Assembly: GCF_950023065.1 (NCBI RefSeq)
Contig: NC_088680.1
Coordinates: 32,724,559 to 32,788,558, forward strand
Reading direction: 5' to 3'
Length of the DNA: 64,000 nucleotides
From: Planococcus citri
Taxonomy: Eukaryota > Arthropoda > Insecta > Hemiptera > Pseudococcidae
The translations under genes were made by a program, and so were the position numbers. Below the pieces are notes generated by a model that was given only the letters and a program-made list of their open reading frames with translations, was not told the DNA's origin and did no database searches. Shown here piece after piece: positions 1-10,795 of this stretch. Positions within the stretch are counted from its first letter, which is position 1. Each line of letters opens with the position of its first letter.

Positions 1-760
1 TGTTGTTTGAAAATCGCAGATCTCTGAATCATTGTTTCTTACATCTGAGTTCTGCGATTGGTTGCAAGAGAAAACGATGCGTAATCCATGTTCTGTTAGA
101 TATCTGCGTTTTTCATTGTTCAAACTTGATTTTCGAGTCATCATGTGTTTGTTTTACGCGACAAAGAACGTTCGTACGTAGTTGTTCAAATTCGAATTTC
201 GAATCACCGTGTGTTCAATGCTCAATTTACATACCTACCTGCTGAAGTATTTGACTTCGCAAAAACACATCGGAAAATTTTCTTTCTTTCTAGTTTGAAC
301 GTTTGGGCATCTGATTAATCACAAAATCTGCTCAAATTTTCTTTTAACGATTAAGACGTAATAGTCTGCAGTCCAAATACGAAAAAGTTCTCTGGAAACC
401 GAAAAGAGTTGGCTTTTTTGAGGGACAAAAAAAGAGCAGGTCTCATTAACATTCAAGAAAATAGACATTTCAGATTTTTTGGTCAGCACAATAGGGAGCT
501 GGAGCTTCAAAACCCACATTTTTCGAAGTTGGGCGGGGACAAATTTTTTTTTAATTTGGTAGAGAACACTCCCAAAAGCAATTTTCCCCCAATTTTTGGC
601 ACTTTTTCACACAGAAACAGCTTTGTAGAAGCAATATGACCTTCGGGACAAAAAATACGCAACTACATGATTGCATCCATTCATCCCACGCTGATAGAGA
701 CCACCATTATGAAAAACGGCCGGCACAATGACCCGCAGTAAATTTTCAAAGTTACGCATC
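1..760. other. AT-rich non-coding stretch with a short degenerate duplication
   Basis: No gene is supported here. A phrase containing TTGTTCAAA, a TTCGA-rich core and ATCA(C/T)..GTGTTT occurs twice, about 80-90 bases apart, between roughly 107 and 215, so this looks like an old local duplication. The rest is AT-rich filler with short chance open frames only. Confidence 0.4.
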
Positions 761-814
761 CCGGCCATTTCATGAAAAAAATTGGATGTATGACATTTCG
801 ACAACATGGCCATG

Positions 815-1235
815 CGACCTATCAAAGTGGGTTAAAATTTCGCGAGAAAAACGAAAATCGCTATGAATTTTTTTTTTGAGCATTTCATGAAAATTTTGAG
901 CTGAAAAATTTGTATCAAGTGGTTTAAAATTTTCTGAAAAAAACAAAAATCGCAATAAAATTTTTTTTGATCATTTCATGAAAATTTTGAGCTAAAAAAT
1001 TTGTATGAATGTATGGTATTTTAATAACGTAACCGTGGCGTGCGACCTATCAAAGAATCTCAATAAAAAATTTTTTTGAGCATTCATGAGAATTTTGAGT
1101 TGAAAAATTGTATGTATGACGTGAACGTGCGACTTATCTAAGTGGGTTAAAATTTTGCGAGAAAAACGAAAATCTCAATTAAACAATATTTTGAGCATTT
1201 CATGAAAATTTTGAGCTAAAAAAATTGTATATGAA
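815..1235 (+). repeat. degenerate tandem repeat, about 100-110 bp unit, about four copies
   Basis: A unit reading roughly GCGACCTATCAAAGTGGGTTA, then GAGAAAAACGAAAAT, then a T-run followed by GAGCATTTCATGAAAATTTTGAGCT-like sequence and AAAAAATTTGTAT recurs at about 815, 920, 1040 and 1130. The copies differ by point changes and small deletions, so the array is not young. No coding potential is seen. Confidence 0.7.
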
Positions 1236-1240
1236 TCATT

Positions 1241-2530
1241 TCTCACGTATTTTCAGTCTATCGTACCGGTTGGTTGGGTTTCAACAGAGAATATTTTTTG
1301 AACAATTTCCCCCTCAATTGACTAAAAGATAAGATAAGGCACGAGCCAAGATATGTTCCCCAAAAGGATGAACGGAGGGTAATGCATTTTGAAATAACAA
1401 CCTAGAATTTGTTCTCGTATACGACATTTTGGTCTTCGACTGAAATTCATTGGTTTTCGCATCGTCGTCGTTTAAATGATAAATACAACCAGGCATGACA
1501 ATGGTGAAGAGGGAAAAGCCCCGCACACGAAGTAACTGCAATACGTAGATAAGTGGCAAGTAAATAATATACGCGGCGACGTGTACTCGGGTATTTTCTT
1601 GAAACCCATCCAAATGGTTCAACAAAAGCTCGGTTGAACCGAACGTATACCGACGTACTAGGTACCTAGTTTTAAAATATCTGCTAACTGGAGGAGTTCG
1701 CAAGGCAAAAAACCTTAACTTATGGTACAGTGTGTGGTGCAAGGCGATCGTCGCTCGTTCCGCGTAGATATCGAGTGAATTTACGAGTCTCAAAAAGGGA
1801 AATTTGTCTGGTATAAATTACTTCCTTAGTATGTGGCGCTTATTTGGCTCTATAATTTGCTGCGAAAAGCTGGCAAGGAAGGGGTGAGCGACTCGAACGT
1901 CGCCACATTCTTGTACACACTCTGTTGTGTAGGTACTTTTCTATACTAGGTACTATAGGTACCTGGTGGTTGTAGTCTACTTCCGTTGTGTAATAACGTA
2001 CTAATTAATTTAACAAGCTGTGCTGGGCGGGGTATACTGCAGATTGGCCCTGATAAACGTCGAGGTTAATGCCTTTTTAATTCGAGCCTTTGACTGAGAA
2101 ATTGCGTCTTGGTTGGTGGGCTTGTGCAATTTTAGGATTTGTCGTGTGCTTTATACGGCTCGAAGGCTTTTTTGGCAGGCGTGAATGATATGTAGATATT
2201 GCGGCGTACTTACTGGGAGGTATGTCTTTGTTGTATTCGGTCTCCAGTTCAAATAAATCTTTGCAACGGATATGTACAGTGAAGCTGCAAAATGATAAAA
2301 AATACAGTTAGATATGAGTAAAGTTGCGTAATTTTACCACGTGCGATGTATTTTACGATACGAGTAGAATGTTTTGCGCGATTGTTTGGACGACAGGAGA
2401 AGAGAAGGGTTCGAGACTGTTTTCGATAGTATAAATTTTCGTTGTAAAGCGTAACTCTTGACGTTTATATACTACCTTACCTTATGGTTTTACTGCTGTA
2501 AGAGGAAATTACAATCTTGAAAAGGCCCCT
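1241..2530. other. unique, less AT-rich non-coding island
   Basis: This stretch is less repetitive and more GC-balanced than its surroundings, with many CpG-containing words. A 159-residue open frame lies on the minus strand (1314-1793), but I recognise no domain in it and see no supporting splice or poly(A) context, so I do not call it a gene. It could be intron, intergenic or regulatory sequence. Confidence 0.35.
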
Positions 2531-3195
2531 AACCTTTACCTAGCTCAAAATATTTTGGTGGTGTGCTGTGAGAGAGCAGTTCGTAGTAAGTTTGTGTTCG
2601 TGGCATGAAGAACATGTGTGACAGTTTTTTGAAACGAACCAGTTAATTTTTTCTGTATAAAATTTCAGAAACTTTGAGTCTCCGAAGTATAGTCTGAAAA
2701 ATAATATTTCAGAATTTTCATATTTTTGGACTCCGTGGTCGAATCTCCATTTTGTGAACAAAATTGAAATTGAAATCGAGGCCTATGGTCATTTTTGAAA
2801 GAAGTGAGAGAGAGAGATTTTTCAGGATTCTGGAGACATATTTTTCGGCTCAAAATTCCAAAGGAGAAAACCCTGAAAAGTATGACTGCTTACGACTCAC
2901 GAGTCGAATAATGGTGTTTGATGATTGAAATATGATCGCACAATCAGCAAAATTTAGCATTTTTAATAATGAAACATGATTTTACGATGCTACGAGTATC
3001 TTTTTTCCCTCATCTTATTTAATTTGTAATTTTTGTGATCAAAAAAGGTCAAAAAATATGCTTTCAATTCCTCGATATTTTGGTCACCATAAAATTTTTC
3101 TAGTAATTTTGAAGAATTTTTTACTTTTTTTGTTTATATGTACATATAAAAAGACAGAAGTGGCAGAACAATTTTTAAACCACACAAAACTAAAA

Positions 3196-3226
<31 letters not shown>

Positions 3227-4740
3227 AAATCTAAAAACATGCAAAAGTACGTCTCCAGTCAAAATTTTGGATGACAATGGGTTTCGATTCTTGGTGAATT
3301 TTTGAACCAAAGATGAAAAAAAATCGAAATTTTACTATAATGAATTGACCTAGAAAGATTTGACTTCTCAAATTGATTGGAAACGATTTTAGAGTCATTT
3401 TGAACAATTCTGGAGCCTCCAGGAAATTTTTGAAATCTGAATTTTCACAACAGTGTGCCCAATGAAGTAGAAAAGCTAAAATTTATATTGCATCCTGAAT
3501 TTTAAATATTCTAAGTCAATTGACAGTGGTTTCAATCCATTCTGAAGCCTCCAGACATATTCTGGAAATTCTAGATTATCAAAAAGTGTCATAAAAACTG
3601 TTCAGGTTCTCTTCAGTACGTAACGAAAGTGCACTTTTTTCCCTTTTCACCAGGTTAGCAACTAACTTCATAAATTTGTAATTTCTTGCAAATTTTTGAT
3701 AAATTTGAAGTTGATTGCCAAAGTTGTAAAAAAGTGCATAATTCTATGCGAAATTGCGAATTTTTCTGCAATTTTTCCTAATTTTTTTGCAGTAGATAGG
3801 TAATGATTGCAACAGTAAATAAAAAACATTTTCAATTACCTTATAAATTTTTGACAGGTTTTGCCCTTTCAATCTCTTGAGAGGCACAAAACTCAATTTT
3901 TGGCATCAGAGCCCTTCCCTTTGGGTCTCTACGGTCCTAGAGGCTGGAGAAAAATCTGGCACTGTCTAGGGTAGTCGTCCAAATAACGTGTGCTAAAATT
4001 TAGAATTTTCTCTCAATTTTTTGCGAAAGTCATTTTTTAGCTGGTCTAGAAATGGTGAGAATTCTACTGAACGGTTTGAAAATTTGTAAACAGCTCATTT
4101 TTTTGGTAAATTCGTGTTTTGAAAGTATATTTTACCCTCATAAGTACGAAATAAGAAAACATCGAAACATATTATCATTTCTGAAACTGAAAAATTTTTG
4201 GATCGCAATGTTAATGTTATTAATTTTTTCGGAAATTTAAAACAGTCTGATAAGTTTTTGCTCTTATTTCTCGTGTTTTTTTTTTCGATTTGGTAACAAT
4301 GACCATAAAATTGGTAGCACTGCATTTCAAAATATTCATTTACCTAGTTTCGGGAATGATATCTTTCGCGAGATTTTCCATCGCTCATTTGAACCTTAAA
4401 AGTGGTATTGATTCTAAAGGAAAAGCTGAGATTGACGAAGAAATGCAGAATCTTGAATTAGGCTAGGTACTTCTATTTCTCTCTAATTACGTCGGTGATC
4501 TTATCCAAAACAGCTTGGGTTATTAAGGATAGACCGATAGAGCAAAAAAGTCATGATTTTTTTGAAAATTCTTTCTCGTTGAGGGATTACATTTCCTTTC
4601 CATGACACCTCCACATCTAAAATCAAGTTTGGTAGCTAAAATTTTACCTATGGTCATGGTCAATGGTGGTTTGATTTTTTTTTGCCTGACCTTGGGAACC
4701 TTTTCCAATCTGGAGCGCCATCTATTGGATCTTATGGCAT
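2531..4740. other. AT-rich non-coding stretch; microsatellite and a dispersed-repeat copy
   Basis: No gene is supported. There is an (AAAT)n/(AAT)n microsatellite at about 3196-3227. A copy of a dispersed repeat built around TGGAGCCTCCAG and TTTTTGAAA lies at about 3340-3570; relatives occur at 25.6 kb and in the nested element at 34.5-36.0 kb. Confidence 0.45.
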
Positions 4741-4748
4741 GGCCGCCT

Positions 4749-4810
4749 GTTCAACCAATGGGTAGGTATGTCAGAAATATGCCCCCAGCATACCTACCCA
4801 TCGGTTGAAC
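4749..4810. repeat. strong hairpin (22-bp arms, one mismatch)
   Basis: GTTCAACCAATGGGTAGGTA at the left (4749 onward) is mirrored by TACCTACCCATCGGTTGAAC at the right (ending 4810), with one mismatch across 22 bases and an 18-base loop. It lies 19 bp upstream of the MITE. It could be the relic of a small inverted-repeat element or a structured-RNA or cruciform site; nothing in the sequence decides between these. Confidence 0.75.
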
Positions 4811-4829
4811 ACTAACGTAAGACCTAATA

Positions 4830-5040
4830 CAGGGTGGCCAGAAATATCGGGTACCCCTAAGAAAGTTTTTCATTAAAAATATAGGTTGGCAACGTGAAAT
4901 AGATGCATATGATTGGTGGAATGTTATCTCACCAGTCCAACAACCAATCATGTGTTATCATTATTATCATTCACCGTGACCAACCGAAGTATTTAGTTAG
5001 AAAACTTTTTTAGGGGTACCCGATATTTCTGGCCACCCTG
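4830..5040. mobile_element. 211-bp MITE, copy 1, TA target duplication
   Basis: The element starts CAGGGTGGCCAGAAATATCG and ends with the inverted counterpart CGATATTTCTGGCCACCCTG. Both ends are bordered by TA (4828-4829 and 5041-5042), as expected for a Tc1/mariner-type TA duplication. Terminal inverted repeats run about 40 bases, through GGGTACCCCTAA and AAAGTTTT. There is no room for a transposase, so it is non-autonomous. An inverted-orientation copy of the same length lies at 15113-15323. The superfamily is inferred from the TA duplication and TIR style. Confidence 0.9.
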
Positions 5041-5042
5041 TA

Positions 5043-5688
5043 GATGGCGATGGCGCTCCTGATTGAAGGCGCTTTTACACAAAAGTATATCAAGTGAACG
5101 GATGGACATAATCAAGGGCAAACATCCTCAGTCGAACTTTCAATCATGAGCTGATTTACATGTTTAACGAGGTGAATTCTGCATACATACAGTGTGTAAA
5201 TATGCCACAGAACTTGCTCTAATTTGGGTAATGTTGCGAAATTGTGTCCCTCTCCCTTTTAAAATTTTTTATCGTTCTCTGTACACGAGTCAGAAGGCAG
5301 GAGGCAGCCAATGACTCATTTCTTTTGACACCATTGACTGAGTACATATAACGACATATGCTTGTTTAGAAAACAATTGTTATTGTTATTTCATTTCTGA
5401 TTAACAAACTCTGTTCGATAGACGTATGATTCAGCTTTAGCTAAGTATAGCTTTATCGTAAGCATAAGTTACTTTAATTTGTTCGTAGAGATTGCGGGAT
5501 TATCTTATCGCGATTTGTACCTACCTACCTACTAACCTTATAATGTAATGTACTATTTTTGAATGAAATCTCAACTTTATCGTTAACACGGTTACTTTTT
5601 GTTCATCATTTAGCGTGTTCGTTTTGTTTGTGGTTTTTTTTCGCTTTAAATTGAAACCTGAGTTTAAATGATGAATTTTCGAACAACG
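5043..5688. other. non-coding, upstream of the gene array
   Basis: No gene is supported. The stretch begins with GATGGCGATGGCGCTCC, which partly mirrors GGAGCGCCATC at about 4711. The remainder is unique AT-rich sequence. Confidence 0.4.
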
Positions 5689-5882
5689 TGTAAGTTCAAG
5701 TTTTTGTTGGTGCGTTTGCGCGAAGTATCGTTTTATGATCATTAAAATGTATGTAATTCTAATCATTGTTGTTCGTTTTCGTCTGTTCGTCGGTTTATGT
5801 ACCTAGTTCTCGAATTCCTGAAAAAGTGAATAGTGGTGACCATATGTAAGAAGAACAGCATTACCCATTGATAACTAAAGAC

Positions 5883-6272
5883 ATGGATGCTGTCAAGGCC
5901 TTTACGTATTGCATATTTTTCATCAATATGACTGTAAAACCACGATACTGGCCGGATGATAATAAAATTCCTGTCGAAGTCATCGATGGTTACAAATATT
6001 GCGTAATTGACAAACTGCACCACAAAGGATTTGAAATTGCCAAAAAGAAATTACGCTACAATATTCCGCTGGATACGACTCGTATATATTATAGGTGTAT
6101 CGATGAAAATGAATGTAGAATTTTCGAAACTCCCACAGAGTTTTCTTTTTCATGGACTATAGCGGGCGTAATAGCACAATACCTTCACTGTGGGTTTATG
6201 TGGATATGTTTTTACATCGGAGCGATTATGCTGAGGGCCAGTCCAAAATTTGTATCACGCTATGTTTGTTGA
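5883..6272 (+). CDS. array gene 1: small secreted/membrane protein, unknown family
   Basis: The open frame encodes 129 residues from the ATG at 5883; an in-frame ATG 15 bases upstream is less likely because the hydrophobic N-terminus directly follows the chosen Met. Residues 6-17 are hydrophobic (possible signal peptide). Residues 30-51 carry the family core (PVEVIDGYKY, then IDKL and F-E). Cysteines at 72 and 78 match the cluster in the paralogues, and residues 91-117 form a long hydrophobic segment. The end, SPKFVSRY, matches the PKISRW end of other members. It is the most diverged of the open copies and lacks the CKCP motif. I do not recognise the family. Secretion and membrane association are inferred. 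Confidence 0.6.
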   Translation: MDAVKAFTYCIFFINMTVKPRYWPDDNKIPVEVIDGYKYCVIDKLHHKGFEIAKKKLRYNIPLDTTRIYYRCIDENECRIFETPTEFSFSWTIAGVIAQYLHCGFMWICFYIGAIMLRASPKFVSRYVC

Positions 6273-6688
6273 GATTATGTTATCAAATTTTTATTATTAC
6301 GATTGGTAACCCATTAAGATTACGGATTTACTCATTTCTTAATGTCCAATCATTCGACGTGTTTGGTTGATTTCTTTACTTTAAATCGAATAGGTTCTGG
6401 TTTTAAAATGAAGTTTTTATTGACGAATAGTGGCTAATGTAAATTTTTAAGAATGTATAGGTATTTGTTTGTTGTTGCAATTGCGCGAAGTATAGGTATT
6501 ATTGTTGATAGTTCAAAGTACCTATGTGTTGTTTCTATAGTTATTTTGTTTCGCTTTGGTCTAGTTTGTTATTTCGTTTTGGCATCCAAAGATTCCAGTT
6601 TGAAAAGTAGTCAGTCTACAAAAAATCTCAGAGAATTTTATAAATATCATTCAATCACAAGAAAATTGAATTACGAATAACTGAAGAG

Positions 6689-7113
6689 ATGTATTTTTTC
6701 CTGCGCATTATTTGTTGTGTGTTTTTCACCAATGGAGGGTCATCGGAAGTTGTTACATCTCCATCAAATGAAAGTCGTGTTGTAGTCATTGATGGTAAAA
6801 AATTTTGTATAATTAACAGACTGGATGAAAAATTTGAAATGTTTAGAAAGAAATATCCTGAATTATTGAATCATGTTTTGAATATCTCTGAATTACTCAA
6901 GTCTCTGTGGTGTGAAAAGGAACTTGAGGCATTTGGAATTTTCAATAATATACCTACCTATGCAATTATGCATCTGAAAATAATTTTTGGAGTGAATTAG
7001 TTTTGTTACTCCTGAACTTACTGTATTGGTTCATTAGTGAAGTGAAGGTGACCAATAAAAAGAAGCAGAAGTTAAAGTACAAATATTATTTTATTAAGAA
7101 GAAAGTTCTGTGA
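6689..7113 (+). pseudogene. array gene 2: frameshifted copy with hydrophobic Lys-rich tail
   Basis: From the ATG at 6689 the frame gives a hydrophobic N-terminus, the family core (VVVIDGKKFCIINRLDEKFE) and then stops at 7000. In the +1 frame from about 6975 the sequence continues as LLLLNLLYWFISEVKVTNKK plus a Lys/Tyr-rich end and stops at 7113. The same tail is open at 8889-9110, so the tail is real and this copy has lost its frame between core and tail. The usual cysteine cluster is absent. An unrecognised splice could rejoin the frames, but I see no convincing GT/AG pair. Confidence 0.55.
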
Positions 7114-7199
7114 TTTTATTTTGAGCTGTGTAATTTTTTCTCGCTCAATATTATTTTATACTTATTTTAAGCATGTGAAATAAATTTAAAACATTGTCA

Positions 7200-7700
7200 T
7201 TTAAAAAAAGCTCGTGTGTACTTATCAGATTTATCCTCAAAAGCAAGATTACCTAAAAAGCATAGGTACATTAGTTACCTACAAAACACATAGCTTGGTT
7301 TTATTTTATACTTATGCATATTGAGATAATTATCGTACGATTTGTATTAATTGATTATAATAAAAATTCAAGTATTCGAATTTGTATTTTGTAGAATTTC
7401 ATTTGAATCCTCTTTAGGGAATTTTTCGAACGCGATAAAATTATAAAAATCCAACCGAGGCTCCAAAATGGCTCGAAATCACCACCAGTTGATTCGAGTG
7501 CTCAAATACAGGTTTTAAAGTCAATTTCACTATTCCATATTCGATTGGTGAAATTTTAATGTTTTTGTTTTCATAAGTAATGAGGCAAACGAGTGCTAAA
7601 TTTCATTTTTTTTTTCAATGGAGAATTTTTGACAAATCAGTGTCGACTTATCACTTATGAGAAATTAGAGTTAAATCGAATTGAATTTGAAGGTTAAAAT
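7200..7700 (+). repeat. array 3' flank block, copy A
   Basis: Poly(A)-type AATAAA sits just upstream in GTGAAATAAATTTAAAACATT (about 7170). The block then has AAGCAAGATTACC, TTGGTTTTATTTTATA, AGATAATTATCGTAC and GGCTCCAAAATGGCTCGAAA. The same series recurs at about 9190-9520 and 12080-12350, confirming that whole segments, not just coding exons, were duplicated. Confidence 0.65.
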
Positions 7701-7884
7701 TTGGGAAATGGAAATCGGGGAAAATTGATTCGAGGTAATGGCTAATTTTAGGTCAATTCTCCCCTCCCTCCGTGTTAATGGAAAATATCAGGAACATTAC
7801 CAATAGTAGAGAGAGAGAGACAGAGAGACAAATGTTTTTCTTTATCTAGTTTCTGACTTTTTAAATTTTTATCTTTATTATCGC

Positions 7885-8040
7885 AGTTGATAAACCTGGC
7901 TACATTGATAAGCTTATGATTACATTACACCATATTCTTCTAATTATGTTATTTTGCAATAATGCGTTCATTATTTTACACATTAATTTTTGTTAGTTGG
8001 ATATTAGCCTTGTTCGGTTGATGTTTTCATACTTTAAATG
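7885..8040 (+). promoter_or_regulatory. conserved upstream block of array genes (possible promoter region)
   Basis: A block from GATAAACCTGGCTACATTGA to GTTCGGTTGATGTTTTCATA is kept at about 7885, 10541, 14062 and 18378, each time 150-350 bases before a coding copy. Conservation in all four units suggests that it was duplicated with the genes. A promoter role is inference; no recognisable core element decides it. Confidence 0.35.
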
Positions 8041-8143
8041 TATGGTAGAGGAGGCGGGGTGTTCAAAAAATAGTTTTGTGGTGAAGCTTTGCTGCGAAGT
8101 ATGAAGTATGTTCTCCCTGATCATTGGATCTAAAATCCAAATC

Positions 8144-8235
8144 GTACGTATCTCTAATTATTGTAGTTTGTTTCTGGTTGTCAATTTGTAGGCCTCGGTT
8201 TACTTTCATAGATTCCTACCTACCTTTCATTTCAG
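8144..8235 (+). other. putative 5' leader intron of array gene 3
   Basis: A GTACGT or GTATCT donor (about 8144-8153) is followed by a (TACC)-rich tract and an acceptor TTTCATTTCAG ending at 8235. The same donor-tract-acceptor arrangement precedes array genes 5, 6 and 7. The exact donor is ambiguous because both GT words are conserved in several units; array gene 7 has GTAAGT instead. Confidence 0.45.
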
Positions 8236-8272
8236 GATTGTTCGTAATTTGAAAAGTTTACCGTCGAAAAGA

Positions 8273-8689
8273 ATGAATTTATTCGTAAAAACAGCATTTG
8301 TTTGGTATCTGACTGTGTTTGACCCTTTCATAAAATATGAAGAGTCACTCAAGTCACTGATATGGTCACCATCTTCATGCAAAGAAATTCGTGTGAAAGA
8401 CATTAAAGGAGAAAAATATCGCGAAATAAAACAACAAGATGAAGACTTTGAAAAGTACGCGCATGTGTATAATGATAGGAATGGTACCATTACCGTATCC
8501 GTATTAATTCCATGTACTGGTAATGATGAATGCAACTGCAAGTGCCCTGCAAAAGATTCGTATGGATTATCATATTATCTCAGAATTATTTGGTGTATAA
8601 TTAGAAATGAAATCATATTTTCAATTATTAAAGCTGTCATTGATTTTCTGCGGATCGGTCCGAGAACATCACGCTGGTTGATCGCGTAA
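8273..8689 (+). CDS. array gene 3: small Cys-rich secreted/membrane protein
   Basis: The ATG at 8273 (MNLFVK) matches the start of genes 4 and 5, so it is preferred over an in-frame ATG 24 bases upstream. The product is 138 residues. Residues 3-17 are hydrophobic. The core lies at 37-60 (KEIRVKDIKGEKYREI, then DEDFE). A possible N-glycosylation site NGT is at 70-72. The cysteine cluster lies at 81-91 (PCTGNDECNCKCP). A hydrophobic stretch spans 101-126, and the end is RTSRW plus LIA. The layout suggests a signal peptide, a short polar lumenal or extracellular region and a membrane-interacting helix. The family is not recognised and the function is unknown. Confidence 0.7.
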   Translation: MNLFVKTAFVWYLTVFDPFIKYEESLKSLIWSPSSCKEIRVKDIKGEKYREIKQQDEDFEKYAHVYNDRNGTITVSVLIPCTGNDECNCKCPAKDSYGLSYYLRIIWCIIRNEIIFSIIKAVIDFLRIGPRTSRWLIA

Positions 8690-8739
8690 GGCTGGTACAT
8701 ATGTGTAACTTTACGACTTTGATTATTTTGGTTTTTTGT

Positions 8740-9110
8740 GGGTGCTTTTCTGCGAAGGATGTTCTCCTTGATCGTTGGATCTAAAATCTAATCGTTTCTG
8801 TTTGTCAATTTCTCTAAGATTCAGTTCCCCGTCCCTTCTAATAATAATTATGTAAATACCTACCTACCCATGATTTTAGGATTGTAGTTTGAATAATTTG
8901 ACAGTCGACGTGGGAGATTACAAATCCACACGAGAATTATTCATTAATCATAAATATATCTTAGAAATTTCTTTTGGGCGATGGAAAATATTTACAATTT
9001 TGCTACTCCTAAATTTACTGTATTGGTTCATTAATGAAGTGAAGGTGACCAATAAAAAGAAGCAGAAGTTGAAGTACAAATATTATTTTATTAAGAAGAA
9101 AGTTCTGTGA
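8740..9110 (+). pseudogene. truncated array copy 3b: leader fused to tail ORF
   Basis: This repeats the leader blocks (GCGAAGGATGTTCTCC at about 8753, acceptor ATTTTAG at about 8873-8880, GTCGAC at about 8905) but the central coding part is missing. The leader runs straight into the hydrophobic tail. As a result an open frame of 73 residues exists (8889-9110) that translates what is 5' leader in the other units and then LLLLNLLYWFINEVKVTNKK plus a basic end. It may be a dead deletion product or a newly formed small membrane protein. Confidence 0.6.
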
Positions 9111-9189
9111 TTTTATTTTAAGCAGTGTGATTTCTTCTTGCTCAATATACTTATTTTACCTACACTTATTTTAGACACGTGAAATAGAT

Positions 9190-9660
9190 ATTATTAAGCA
9201 TTGTCAATTAGAGAAAGCTGTGTAACAGATTTTTGCTCAAAAGCCAGATTATCAACAAATCATGAAGAAATATTGCAATAAGATTTATCAAAAGAAACAC
9301 ATCCTTGGTTTTTATTTTATAATACCTAAGTGCATTAAGATAATTATCGCACAATTTGTAGAAATGATTAAAATTAAAATTCAAGCATTGGAATTTGTAC
9401 GTGTATTCATTATTTTGGATCCTTCTTAAGTAGATTTTTCGAGTTCCGATAAAGTTATAAAAACCCACCCGTGGCTCCGAAATGGCTCGAAATCACCTCC
9501 AAATATTTCGAGCGCTTGGATACATACCGATTATAAAACCAATTTCAGTGTTCTATTTTGATTGATTATATTATGGTAAATTTTAATGGGGTTGTTTCCA
9601 TGAGAAATGTGACGGTTAAGTATGTGCTGAATTTCATTTTCTAAATTTTTGGTAAATAAA
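9190..9660 (+). repeat. array 3' flank block, copy B
   Basis: This repeats the flank at 7200-7700, including the TTGGTTTTTATTTTATAATA-like phrase, the AGATAATTATCGCAC phrase and GGCTCCGAAATGGCTCGAAA. No coding capacity of its own is supported. Confidence 0.6.
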
Positions 9661-10540
9661 TAGGCAATTTAATTTCGATTCATCTCCTGAGTCATTCTAT
9701 GGCGAATGGCCAAGCTTTTGGTTCTTGGGTTGGGCGATTTTGAAAATATTTTTCATGTCGTTATGGACCTCGATGGGTAGGGATATTGTAAAGTTCGAGT
9801 AGGGTCAATTTGAATGAACTACAAATGGTATTGTATAATCGAATTTTTTGAAGCATTTGCCACTTCGTGGATGCATGGAAGAGTTCTTTAGAGATGTATT
9901 GAAAATCAGTGTTGCCACCTTTTCAAGTCCGAAAAATTGACTGGAAAAAAAAAGTTTATAAAAATCATCTTCTTTTCTCCATGGTGTCCTCGCTCAAAAA
10001 TTCCGAAAAAATTGCCTCAAGTGTAACTTTTATGCTGATGAATATTTTTTAAAAAATTGAGGTGTTTTTTCTTCGTAATTCTCGATTTTAAAAATTTCAA
10101 AGATCACTAGAAAATACAATTTCTCTTCTTGAAAGGTCAAAATTACGCAAATTGACCATTTTCATCAATTTTACTCCACATTCAAAGGAAAAGTCGCCAA
10201 AATCAGTTGAATTCTTCTGAAACCCTAGATGCTGTTGAAATTAGGTACATTTTTGTGAGACTTCTCATGTTTTTTCGTCAATTTTTGAATCCTACGCAAA
10301 AACTGATCTGAGGAGTACATAAAGTGCATTTATACATACCAATTTTTTCGAAAAAGTGAAGCCATAAAATCAACCAATCACAAATCGCATAGACCACGTG
10401 TTATTCGGGAGGTGAGGGCTCTGATTGGTTAGTTGTCGAGAGGTGAAAACTCTGATGGGTCAAATTTTTCGGGAGGAGAACAATTTTAACGACACGAGTT
10501 TCCGATCCTGTTTAATATTTATACCTATCTATGGTTATCG
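9661..10540. other. unit-internal non-coding stretch
   Basis: AT-rich sequence between unit flank and the next upstream block. I see no gene, no inverted-repeat element and no tandem array here. Confidence 0.4.
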
Positions 10541-10795
10541 CAGTTGATAAACGTGGCTACTTTGATAAGCTTACAATAATATGTACCATGTTCTTCTAAA
10601 ATCTTATATGTATATTATGTAAATGTGTACCTAGTACCTACATTATTTTTACGCATTAATTTTTGTTAGTTGGATATTGGACTTGTTCAGTTGATGTTTT
10701 CAAACTTTAAATGTAGGTACCTAGTACTGGTGTTTAAAAAATAGTTTTGTGTTGGTGTTTTTTTCGCGAAGGATGTTCTCCCTGATCATTGGATC
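10541..10795 (+). promoter_or_regulatory. upstream and leader block of array gene 4, leader shortened
   Basis: The upstream block (GATAAACGTGGCTACTTTGA) and the leader (GCGAAGGATGTTCTCCCTGA) are present. However, GATCATTGGATC is joined directly to ATGAATTTATT at 10796. In the sister units the leader continues with TAAAATCTAATC, the small intron and about 80 bases of second leader. All of that is missing here, so the gene has a collapsed intronless leader. The missing segment starts upstream of the donor and ends downstream of the acceptor, so genomic deletion fits better than simple intron loss. Confidence 0.55.

Noticed and set aside
1314..1793. 159-residue minus-strand open frame
   Set aside because: No recognisable domain, no signal or splice context and no second copy. 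Its composition looks like translated non-coding DNA. It could be kept as a candidate only if RNA-seq supports it.
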